Shown here piece by piece: positions 1 through 6,322 of a DNA stretch of 7,421 bases. The stretch covers positions 1 through 7,421 of the forward strand of contig CALFSV010000008.1 in NCBI GenBank assembly GCA_937916485.1, given 5' to 3'. A program made the translations under genes and the position numbers. Origin of the DNA: an uncultured Paracoccaceae bacterium (GTDB lineage Bacteria > Pseudomonadota > Alphaproteobacteria > Rhodobacterales > Rhodobacteraceae). Under the pieces are notes generated by a model. The model worked only from the letters and a program-made list of their open reading frames with translations. It did not search any database and was not told the origin of the DNA. The stretch's first letter is position 1, and each line of letters starts with the position of its first letter.

Positions 1-94
1 CTTTCGCCGTTCGGGTCGAATGGCCGGATTTAGCCCTTCGCGACAGAAAGTTTCAAATATGAGACCCGCAACATTCGTGGTGTTTAGGTTCAAA

Positions 95-110
95 GGCACT
101 GTTTAGTGCC
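95..110. repeat. Small perfect hairpin (6-bp stem, 4-nt loop)
   Basis: GGCACT and AGTGCC flank the loop GTTT and pair perfectly. No T-run follows (the next bases are ACGGAAGG), so it does not look like an intrinsic terminator. It could be a protein-binding dyad or the end of an upstream transcript. Its function is unknown. Confidence 0.35.
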
Positions 111-303
111 ACGGAAGGCACGTCAATTTGTGCTCATTGACTGATGCTCTCCGACTCGCGGACACACTCTCGCTGCGCAGAATGTTGTCGCGGAAATAAG
201 CAGTCGGCAGGGCGTTTCTTATGCTGCATCTCGTTCATGGCCGGGAAACTGGATCGCTGATAGAAAGAATGAATGTGCGCCCGACCTGTTTTGCAGCGAT
301 ACC

Positions 304-332
304 TTGCGGAAGGCTGATCAACGGCATAACAT
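304..332 (+). promoter_or_regulatory. Putative sigma-70-type promoter for the regulator gene
   Basis: TTGCGG (304-309) and TAACAT (327-332) are separated by 17 bases. They match the -35 and -10 consensus at 3 of 6 and 4 of 6 positions, which is weak but correctly spaced. Transcription would start near 339, about 30 bases upstream of the ATG at 372. An alternative -10-like TATAAA lies at 351-356 but lacks a good -35 partner. Confidence 0.3.
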
Positions 333-336
333 TATG
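325..336. promoter_or_regulatory. Candidate operator dyad overlapping the -10 box
   Basis: CATAA and TTATG form a perfect 5-bp inverted repeat around a 2-base centre (CA), lying over the proposed -10 hexamer. MarR-family repressors commonly bind short A/T-rich dyads over their own promoters. The position therefore fits autoregulation by the regulator encoded directly downstream. The dyad is short and could be chance. Confidence 0.3.
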
Positions 337-371
337 TGTAACTTTTTTTCTATAAATAGGCGAGGTTGATC

Positions 372-830
372 ATGCTTGAATCCGGAGTGCTATTTGACCA
401 GTTCTGCTTTGTGCAGGCTTCGTTCGAAAGTTCACGTCATGTTTATCGGCGCGAGCATGGGCCTGGTCAGGTGCGCCGGTTTTTCAACGCTAGCTTTACC
501 GCCTTTGAGATACGCAGGTACATGATGAACTACTATTTCTCTAAGGGCAGTTTCACTATTTCTGAGCTTGTCAAAGTCTCTGAATTTAGCCGGCCGACTG
601 TCACTTCGACCGTTCACGAAGCCTTGGAGCTAGGTTATTTGGAAGAGCTGTCAGGCACCGGTGATCGCCGTCGCCGCGATTTTCGCCCGACGGAGCCAAT
701 GTTAGAGGCCTGGCGCAATTACTGTAACGCCCTTCTTGCAAACCCAGAGTTTTCCCGCACTCTGAAGCTCGCTCAAACATTGATATCTATGCGCGAGCTT
801 GAGGCTCAATCATCAGACGCAAGTATGTAA
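372..830 (+). CDS. MarR-like winged helix-turn-helix transcriptional regulator
   Basis: This 152-residue protein probably controls the cluster behind it. Residues about 62-85 (TISELVKVSEFSRPTVTSTV) read as a helix-turn-helix, with the recognition helix starting near SRPTV. Residues about 93-106 (LSGTGDRRRRDF) form an Arg-rich wing, as in MarR-type winged helices. The flanking helices would form the dimer interface. The length is typical of the family (140-160). The ATG at 372 is preferred because GAGG (362-365) sits 6 bases ahead; the in-frame TTG at 366 directly abuts that site and is too close. The gene points the same way as the operon, 122 bases before the hydrolase. The ligand is not predictable, and whether it represses or activates is unknown. 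Other winged-helix families without a close named relative remain possible. Confidence 0.8.
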   Translation: MLESGVLFDQFCFVQASFESSRHVYRREHGPGQVRRFFNASFTAFEIRRYMMNYYFSKGSFTISELVKVSEFSRPTVTSTVHEALELGYLEELSGTGDRRRRDFRPTEPMLEAWRNYCNALLANPEFSRTLKLAQTLISMRELEAQSSDASM

Positions 831-952
831 AATTTTTTACTCTTTTATGCTATTACCCTCTGTGCTGCAATTGATGGACAGCGGGTGTCGAGGCATCTCA
901 GCCAATTCATGGCACCCTCTGATGAAGCCAATGTTCAGAGGGAGTCACGCGC
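831..952 (+). other. Leader between the regulator and hydrolase genes
   Basis: This 122-base gap begins with an A/T-rich stretch (829-850) that has no GC-rich stem before it, so it is not a convincing intrinsic terminator. I found no well-spaced promoter pair. The regulator may therefore be cotranscribed with the rest, or a promoter of another class may lie here. The gap contains two copies of CCCTCTG (856-862 and 915-921), both complementary to the ribosome binding site region of the next gene. Confidence 0.5.
915..942 (+). promoter_or_regulatory. Inverted repeat covering the hydrolase ribosome binding site
   Basis: CCCTCTGA (915-922) and TCAGAGGG (935-942) are perfect 8-bp complements around a 12-base loop. 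The 3' arm contains most of the Shine-Dalgarno sequence AGAGGGAG (937-944) for the ATG at 953. If it folds in the mRNA, this stem would mask the ribosome binding site and lower initiation at the hydrolase gene. A second CCCTCTG at 856-862 could pair with the same arm. That it is regulatory is an inference; the complementarity is seen directly. Confidence 0.45.
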
Positions 953-1786
953 ATGTTGAAAATGCCGGAGTTGCAGTACGTATCGTACAAGGATGGTCGT
1001 CTGGCATATCGGGAAGCGGGAAAGGGTCCTGACCTGTTTTTCCTTCATGGCATGAATGGCAGCAGCCGGAGCTGGTTCCATATCTTTGAAGTTCTCGCGC
1101 CTTCTTTTCACGTTGTTGCATGGGATGCGCCAAGCTTTGGAGCCTCCGATGTGTTCGGCGATACGATTGAAGACTATGTTGACGCCGCCAAGGCGCTGAT
1201 GCAGGCAGTGAAGATCCGCGAGGCAATCGTGGTTGGCCATTCAATGGGGGGCGTGATTGCCACGCAGTTGGCTGCTGATCGGGAATGTTCAACCGCAGGT
1301 CTGGTTCTGTCTTCGACGCATCTGGGTTTTGGCCTTCCCGCAAGTGCACCGTTGATGGCGCGCTACGCTACGAGGATTGATCACATCAAGTCCGAAGGGG
1401 TCGACACGGCCTATGGTCTTGAACGCGCCAAACGCAACACACCCGAAGGGACATCTCAAGCCGTCATTCGGTTTCTGGCGGAAATAACATCGGGCGCGCG
1501 GATCGAAGGGATCCGCGATGGTGGCCGCATGAGCCAGGAAGCTGACAATGCTAAAATCGGTCCAAATGTGCGCGTTCCGGTGCTCATTTTGTCAGGGGGC
1601 AAGGACACTGTGATCTCACCTGACATGCATGGAGCGCTGGTCTCGACATTTCCGAAAGCAAAGCAGGTCGTTTTCCCCAAAACGGGACACGCGTCCTACG
1701 TAGAATGCCCCGATCTCTTCAACGAACAGATTAGACAGTTTGCATACCACTGTAAGAGCCACGAGCTATCAACATCAAAAAACTGA
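953..1786 (+). CDS. Alpha/beta hydrolase-fold enzyme (cytoplasmic)
   Basis: A 277-residue alpha/beta hydrolase of the usual single-domain length, probably an esterase, lactonase, amidase or C-C hydrolase. The oxyanion-loop motif LHGMNG is at 31-36. The nucleophile elbow GHSMGG (95-100) gives Ser97. Asp218 lies in GGKDTVIS after the strand VPVLILSGG, and His246 lies in KTGHASYVE, completing the triad. The lid region (about 125-190) is ordinary in size. No signal peptide is present, so it should act in the cytoplasm. The start at 953 has AGAGGGAG 8 bases upstream; the in-frame ATG at 962 is too far from it. It lies 29 bases before the binding-protein gene, which suggests it acts on the transported compound or a metabolite of it. 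The substrate cannot be told from sequence: the fold covers many reactions, including enol-lactone and peptide hydrolysis. Confidence 0.88.
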   Translation: MLKMPELQYVSYKDGRLAYREAGKGPDLFFLHGMNGSSRSWFHIFEVLAPSFHVVAWDAPSFGASDVFGDTIEDYVDAAKALMQAVKIREAIVVGHSMGGVIATQLAADRECSTAGLVLSSTHLGFGLPASAPLMARYATRIDHIKSEGVDTAYGLERAKRNTPEGTSQAVIRFLAEITSGARIEGIRDGGRMSQEADNAKIGPNVRVPVLILSGGKDTVISPDMHGALVSTFPKAKQVVFPKTGHASYVECPDLFNEQIRQFAYHCKSHELSTSKN

Positions 1787-1802
1787 TTGGATATCAGTGA
1801 AA

Positions 1803-1808
1803 GGGAGG
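1803..1808 (+). promoter_or_regulatory. Strong ribosome binding site of the binding-protein gene
   Basis: GGGAGG lies 7 bases before the ATG at 1816 within a purine-only run. It is the strongest site in the cluster, which fits the excess of binding protein over membrane parts that importers need. Confidence 0.6.
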
Positions 1809-1815
1809 AAGAAAG

Positions 1816-3405
1816 ATGACTATAAGAACAACCATTGGCATGCTTGCCGTTGTCGCGGCGGGCGTTGGCCTCACCGGTGGCCCTGTGTCGGCCCAAGACC
1901 TGAAGGTGGCCCTCGCGGCCGAACCCACGTCAATGGATCCGCACTATCAGAACCTGACCATCAACAACTCAATGGCGACACAGGTCTACGATGCGCTGGT
2001 TCTGCAGGATGTGAATCAGAAACTGGTTCCTGGGCTAGCTCAGTCTTGGAAGCCGGTCAATGACACCACTTGGGAATTCAAGCTGCGTTCCGGTGTTACC
2101 TTTCACAATGGCGCGGCATTCACTGCCGAAGACGTGGTTGCGACTATGCAACGGGCGGCGAACGTGCCAAACAGCCCGTCCAGTTTCGCAACTTTCATTA
2201 AAGGAAAATCTTTTGAAATTGTCGATGATCTTACATTACGCATTTCGACAGAGAAACCTTACCCGTTCACACCCAATGATATGTCTAGGGTTGCGATCAT
2301 CGACTCTGCATTTGTGAATGCCACTACAGAGGACTTCAACACTGGCGCAGCGTCCTTCGGGACAGGCCCATTCACATTATCAAAATGGCTACCAGGTGAT
2401 GTGATCGAATTAGCTCGCAATTATGGTTATTGGGGGGCTACTGCCGAATGGGATAATGTATTTGTTCGGCCCATTGGAGACGGGACAACCCGGTCAGCAG
2501 CGTTAATTACGGGTGATGTAGATTTCATTGAAAGAGTCGGGCCTGCTGATTTGCCCAATCTGGAAAGCCGAGAAGGAATTTCGGTATTCAAATCCGTATC
2601 CAATCGCTTGCTTTACATAACACTGCATTTGACGGACGATCGGATAAGGCCTTTCGTGACGGATCATGAAGGCAATAATATTGCATCACCGTTCCAGGAC
2701 ATTCGAGTGCGCAAAGCTGTATCTCTCGCGATCAATCGAAAGGCTATTGCGGATCGTGTAATGGATGGACTATCGGAGCCGGCGGGTCAGTTTTCGCCAG
2801 AAGGTTACATTGGTTATTCAGTCAATCTCAAGCCTGACGACTATGACCCTGATCGTGCAAAAGAATTATTGGCTGAAGCAGGATTTGCGGACGGGTTCAA
2901 ATTGACTGTGCATGGTCCGGCTGGTCGTTATTCTAATGATACTAGGATTCTTGAAGCCATAGCACAGATGCTGTCGCGTATTGGTATCGACACAACTGTG
3001 GAGACTATGCCTGCGTCTGTCTTTTTCAAGCGGTTTGCTAGCGGAGGGCCGGATAAAACGCCTGAATTCACCGTCGCCATGTCTGGCTATGCGAATGGTT
3101 CAGGCGAGCCTTCGCATCCACTGCGGATTTTTATCCATACGAAACAAAAAGAACGAGGATATGGCCCAGGCAATCGCAACGGTTACAGTAACGCCAAGGT
3201 TGATGGGTTGATTGAAAGTGGGCGCGCGTCGATGGATATCACAATAGGTGAAAAAGCATTCATTGAGGCGACTGAAATCGCGATGCAAGAATACGCGCTT
3301 GTTCCTATTCATCATGAGATCGCCACCTGGGCAGCTCGTGACGGCATTGCTTATAAACACGGAGCCTTGGATAGTACTTTTATCCACAACATCCGCTCGA
3401 AATAA
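1816..3405 (+). CDS. ABC transporter substrate-binding protein, SBP_bac_5 (Dpp/Opp-like) family
   Basis: The periplasmic receptor of the importer: 529 residues, the usual size for this family. Residues 1-26 form a Sec signal peptide (basic MTIR, hydrophobic core, cleavage after VSA26 before QD). No lipobox Cys is present, so the mature protein is soluble. Family landmarks include EPTSMDPH (36-43), the strand TWEFKLRSGVTFHNG (85-99), FTAEDV (102-107), GTGPF (182-186), RKAVSLAINRKAI (299-311), NRNGYSNAKVDGLI (453-466) and VPIHHEIATWAAR (496-508). A strong GGGAGG (1803-1808) precedes the ATG by 7 bases. Near 424-432 the sequence reads GYANGSGEP, unlike the GWTGDNGDP of DppA whose Asp residue binds the peptide amine, so the ligand is probably not a simple dipeptide. 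The middle of the gene is A/T-richer than the ATPase genes. The substrate is unknown. Confidence 0.93.
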   Translation: MTIRTTIGMLAVVAAGVGLTGGPVSAQDLKVALAAEPTSMDPHYQNLTINNSMATQVYDALVLQDVNQKLVPGLAQSWKPVNDTTWEFKLRSGVTFHNGAAFTAEDVVATMQRAANVPNSPSSFATFIKGKSFEIVDDLTLRISTEKPYPFTPNDMSRVAIIDSAFVNATTEDFNTGAASFGTGPFTLSKWLPGDVIELARNYGYWGATAEWDNVFVRPIGDGTTRSAALITGDVDFIERVGPADLPNLESREGISVFKSVSNRLLYITLHLTDDRIRPFVTDHEGNNIASPFQDIRVRKAVSLAINRKAIADRVMDGLSEPAGQFSPEGYIGYSVNLKPDDYDPDRAKELLAEAGFADGFKLTVHGPAGRYSNDTRILEAIAQMLSRIGIDTTVETMPASVFFKRFASGGPDKTPEFTVAMSGYANGSGEPSHPLRIFIHTKQKERGYGPGNRNGYSNAKVDGLIESGRASMDITIGEKAFIEATEIAMQEYALVPIHHEIATWAARDGIAYKHGALDSTFIHNIRSK

Positions 3406-3413
3406 TAATATAA

Positions 3414-3447
3414 GGTTGGCCTGTCATTTATCCCAGGCGGGCCAATC
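3414..3447 (+). terminator. Intercistronic stem-loop after the binding-protein gene
   Basis: GGTTGGCC (3414-3421) pairs with GGCCAATC (3440-3447) over 8 bp with one G-T pair. Inside the loop, TG (3422-3423) can also meet CA (3434-3435). No T-run follows, and the next gene's ribosome binding site begins a few bases later. It is more likely a 3'-end stabiliser or partial attenuator than a full terminator. Such structures often keep binding-protein mRNA more abundant than that of the downstream permeases. Confidence 0.4.
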
Positions 3448-3464
3448 GTTAAAAGGAACCTTCC

Positions 3465-4442
3465 ATGCTAGCCTTTATTCTTAGACGCGTCATGCAAAGC
3501 GTGGTCGTCCTTTTTGTCATGTCGTTGATTGTATTTTCTATGATCAATCTGGTCGGTGATCCGGTCGACATGCTGGTCAATCCAGAAAGCCTACCCGAAG
3601 AAATCGACCGCGTGCGCCGTGACTTCGGCCTCGATCAACCGGCCTATGTGCAATACTGGAAGTTTCTGACAGGCGCGCTGTCGGGGGATCTGGGCAATTC
3701 CTTCATCTTTGGAAGACCCGCACTAGCGCTCATGGCGGAACGTTTTCCGGCCACACTCGAACTTGCTACGAGTGCCCTTATAATCGCTGTAACGGTGGGG
3801 CTGCCGTTGGGTATCTACGCGGGCCTACGCCCCAATGGATGGGGCACACGCATCATAATGGGTGGATCGGTACTTGGGATTTCGGTTCCAACTTTCTGGC
3901 TTGGTCTTATGATGATCATTGTTTTTTCTGTCATCCTTGGATGGCTACCAGTTTCGGGTCGGGGAGAAACGGCCGTCTTCCTTGGGATTGAGAGCAGCTT
4001 ATTTACTATTGATGGCCTCAAGCACCTTATTCTACCCGCCACAAACCTCGCCCTGTTCAAGATCGCAATGGTGATACGTCTGACGCGGGCAGGGACTGAA
4101 GAGGTGATGGCACAAGACTACATCAAGTTTGCGCGCGCAAAGGGATTATCTTCCAAGCGCATCGTTCGCGCTCATCTTCTACCTAATATCCTTATACCAA
4201 TTATCACTGTGCTGGGGATCGAATTTGGTACGTTAATAGCCTTTGCGACTGTTACGGAATCTATCTTTGCCTGGCCGGGTCTGGGCAAGCTTGTGATCGA
4301 CGCAATCGTTAACCTCGATCGACCCATTGTCGTGGCTTATCTGCTCTTCGTGGTGGCTCTGTTCCTCGTCTTAAACTTGGTGGTCGATATCATTTATGCG
4401 GTGCTAGATCCACGCGTGCGCTTGCAGGGAGAGGGAGAATGA
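3465..4442 (+). CDS. ABC transporter permease, DppB/OppB-like
   Basis: The first transmembrane subunit of the importer (325 residues, normal for the family). The N-terminus MLAFILRRVMQSVVVLFVMSL is the typical first helix. Further hydrophobic helices lie near 100-120, 134-160, 186-206, 242-264 and 288-312, giving six in total. Family landmarks are FGLDQPAYVQYWKF (54-67), GDLGNSF (74-80), PVSGRGE (162-168) and the C-terminal DPRVRL (315-320). The EAA-type coupling loop that docks on the ATPase is YIKFARAKGLSSKRIV...LLPN (219-241), with its conserved Gly227 intact. AGGA (3454-3457) precedes the ATG by 7 bases. It lies 59 bases after the binding-protein gene, beyond a stem-loop, and its stop overlaps the next start as ATGA. 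Confidence 0.93.
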   Translation: MLAFILRRVMQSVVVLFVMSLIVFSMINLVGDPVDMLVNPESLPEEIDRVRRDFGLDQPAYVQYWKFLTGALSGDLGNSFIFGRPALALMAERFPATLELATSALIIAVTVGLPLGIYAGLRPNGWGTRIIMGGSVLGISVPTFWLGLMMIIVFSVILGWLPVSGRGETAVFLGIESSLFTIDGLKHLILPATNLALFKIAMVIRLTRAGTEEVMAQDYIKFARAKGLSSKRIVRAHLLPNILIPIITVLGIEFGTLIAFATVTESIFAWPGLGKLVIDAIVNLDRPIVVAYLLFVVALFLVLNLVVDIIYAVLDPRVRLQGEGE

Positions 4443-5347
4443 GCAACTTAAACGCAATGTCCGCTGTGAGGCCGGGCAAAGAACGTATTTCCAAGACCAT
4501 GCAGGCACTACTTTCAAAGCCCACAACTCTAATCTCGGGCTTTCTACTGATATTGATCGTCGCATCTGCGGTATTTGCGCCCCTTATCGCGCCAACCAAC
4601 CCATATGATTTATCTACCGTCAGCATCCTGGACGGACGGCTTGAGCCCGGTGAAGAAATGTTTGACGGCACGATCGCCTGGCTTGGCACTGATGGGGCGG
4701 GGCGCGATGTTCTTAGCTCGATCCTCTATGGATTGCGTACCAGCTTGACCGTGGCCATCAGCAGCGCTCTTGTCGCGTTGGCAATAGGGCTCTCGGTTGG
4801 GTTGACGTCCGCCTTCTATGGCGGTCGGATAGATGCGTTTTTAATGCGGGTTGTCGATATTCAGCTATCTTTCCCGGCTATTCTGGTTGCGCTTGTGTTG
4901 CTCGCGTTGCTGGGCAAAGGCATCGATAAAGTCATCATTGCACTCGCGATCGTGCAATGGGCGCTTTATGCGCGCACGGTCCGTGCAGCCGCCATGGTGG
5001 AACGTCGCAAAGAGTATTTCGAGGCAGCGACCTGCCTGGAACTCAGCAACACCCGAATCATCTGGAAGCATCTTTTGCCAAATAGCGTTTCGTCTCTGAT
5101 TGTGCTGGCAACCTTGCAAACGGCGCACTCCATCTCGATTGAAGCAACCCTCAGCTTCCTCGGCGTAGGTGTGCCCATCACTGAGCCATCGCTTGGATCA
5201 CTGATTTCAAACGGCTTCGACTACATCCTGTCAGGTGCGTATTGGATTACGTTTTTTCCCGGCATCATGCTGCTTGCGACCGTTGCGGCGATCAACATCT
5301 TCGGTGATCAGCTGCGCGCAATCATCAATCCGAGGCTTTCAAAATGA
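4439..5347 (+). CDS. ABC transporter permease, DppC/OppC-like
   Basis: The second transmembrane subunit (302 residues, usual length). The N-terminal cytoplasmic tail is followed by a helix near 31-51. The periplasmic motif LGTDGAGRDVLSSILYG (82-98) is the DppC hallmark. More helices lie near 103-125, 146-175, 217-238 and 267-288, and the protein ends with INPRL. The coupling loop runs YFEAATCLELSNTRIIWKHL (193-212) and then LPN. It keeps E195-A196-A197, but the Gly that normally follows four positions later is Glu201 (GAA at 5039-5041). The start overlaps the upstream stop (ATGA, 4439-4442), so translation is probably coupled; AGGGA (4426-4430) is 8 bases ahead, favouring this ATG over the one at 4457. 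It should pair with the preceding permease. Confidence 0.93.
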   Translation: MSNLNAMSAVRPGKERISKTMQALLSKPTTLISGFLLILIVASAVFAPLIAPTNPYDLSTVSILDGRLEPGEEMFDGTIAWLGTDGAGRDVLSSILYGLRTSLTVAISSALVALAIGLSVGLTSAFYGGRIDAFLMRVVDIQLSFPAILVALVLLALLGKGIDKVIIALAIVQWALYARTVRAAAMVERRKEYFEAATCLELSNTRIIWKHLLPNSVSSLIVLATLQTAHSISIEATLSFLGVGVPITEPSLGSLISNGFDYILSGAYWITFFPGIMLLATVAAINIFGDQLRAIINPRLSK

Positions 5348-6321
5348 AGCACACAAAGCTTTTGTCTATTCAAGGACTGCGCACAGAATTTCCCACGCCC
5401 GACGGGCCCTTGGCGGCCGTGAGTGGCGTTGATCTCGAGGTCACGCGCGGCGATGTTCTCGGCATCGTGGGGGAGTCTGGCTCGGGCAAAACCGTTCTTG
5501 GACTGTCCATCATGGGATTGGTCGACCGGCCGGGCCGTGTCACTGCGGGGCGCATTGCGTTCGATGGCACCGATGTCACCAACTATTCCGAGGCGCAATG
5601 GCAAGGCCTGCGCGGCAACAGAATTGCGATGATCTTTCAGGATCCGACCACCAGCCTTAACCCGGTGCAGCGCATTGGTGTACAGATGATCGAGGCCATT
5701 CAGGCCCATAGAGACGTCTCTACCGATGCCGCGCGGCAGACCGTTCGCGAGGCGATGGTGCGTGTCGGGATCAACAGCCCCGATGAACGGCTGGAAGCCT
5801 ATCCACACCAGTTTTCCGGCGGTATGCGACAGCGAGTTGTCATTGCCACCGCACTCCTGAACGAGCCCGATTTGATCATCGCAGATGAACCAACTACGGC
5901 GTTGGACGTCACCGTGCAGGCGCAAATCTTGCGTGATATGCGGCGTCTTTGCCGCGATACCGGTACGGCGTTGATCTGGGTCTCTCACGACCTGGGTGTC
6001 GTGGCGCAGATCGCCCATCGTGTGGCCGTGATGTACGCGGGCCGCATCGTAGAACAAGGGGCAACCGAGGTGATGCTGAAATCACCATCACATCCCTATA
6101 CTGCGGGGTTGATGGCCAGCATGCCCGCGAACGCGCCGCGCGGGCAACGCTTGGTCTCTATTCCTGGTGGTCTTCCGCAGTTGTCGAACCTGCCAAAGGG
6201 TTGCTCCTTCGCTCCACGCTGCGCTCACGCTACCACGGCCTGTGATGTACTGCCCGAACTGTCCCCAACCTCGCCCGACCACGCCGTTCGTTGTGTCTCT
6301 CCGCTTCAAGAAAGGGGCTAA
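5344..6321 (+). CDS. ABC transporter ATP-binding protein, DppD/OppD-like
   Basis: One of two ATPases driving import (325 residues). Walker A is GESGSGKT (43-50), the Q-loop glutamine is Q99 (IFQDP), the signature is FSGGMRQR (157-164), Walker B is LIIADEP (177-183) with catalytic Glu182, the D-loop is ALD (186-188), and the switch His is H215. All catalytic elements are intact. The C-terminal oligopeptide-transporter extension starts at HPYTAGL (250-256). It carries Cys287, Cys293, Cys300 and Cys317 in the GCxFxPRC pattern that binds a [4Fe-4S] cluster in characterised DppD proteins. The start overlaps the permease stop as ATGA (5344-5347), with GAGG (5332-5335) 8 bases upstream. Only one base separates its stop from the next start. 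Confidence 0.95.
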   Translation: MKHTKLLSIQGLRTEFPTPDGPLAAVSGVDLEVTRGDVLGIVGESGSGKTVLGLSIMGLVDRPGRVTAGRIAFDGTDVTNYSEAQWQGLRGNRIAMIFQDPTTSLNPVQRIGVQMIEAIQAHRDVSTDAARQTVREAMVRVGINSPDERLEAYPHQFSGGMRQRVVIATALLNEPDLIIADEPTTALDVTVQAQILRDMRRLCRDTGTALIWVSHDLGVVAQIAHRVAVMYAGRIVEQGATEVMLKSPSHPYTAGLMASMPANAPRGQRLVSIPGGLPQLSNLPKGCSFAPRCAHATTACDVLPELSPTSPDHAVRCVSPLQERG

Positions 6322-6322
6322 C

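Larger units (their letters stand above)
1..371. other. Non-coding region upstream of the regulator
   Basis: I see no gene in this stretch: all three forward frames carry early stops, and no reverse frame gives a recognisable product. It contains a short perfect hairpin (95-110), a putative promoter with an overlapping dyad (304-336), and an A/T-rich run (331-360) just before the regulator's ribosome binding site. The first 80 bases do not read as the end of a protein I recognise. They could be a remnant or a dispersed intergenic repeat, but that is only an impression and needs a genome comparison. Confidence 0.6.

Noticed and set aside
829..850. T-rich stretch after the regulator as an intrinsic terminator
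   Set aside because: There is no GC-rich inverted repeat directly before the T-run.
945..1349. Reverse-strand open frames opposite the start of the hydrolase gene
   Set aside because: They are shadows of the hydrolase, which has a clear triad and fold motifs on the + strand.
5308..6057. A 249-codon reverse-strand open frame opposite the first ATPase
   Set aside because: It lies antisense to an ATPase with all motifs intact. Its translation shows no recognisable domain and is rich in His/Arg/Gly, as expected from the complement of G+C-rich codons.
6167..6322. 52-codon in-frame extension of the second ATPase
   Set aside because: It would overlap the conserved Cys-containing end of the first ATPase in another frame. 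The ATG at 6323 has a proper ribosome binding site and begins where the family normally begins.
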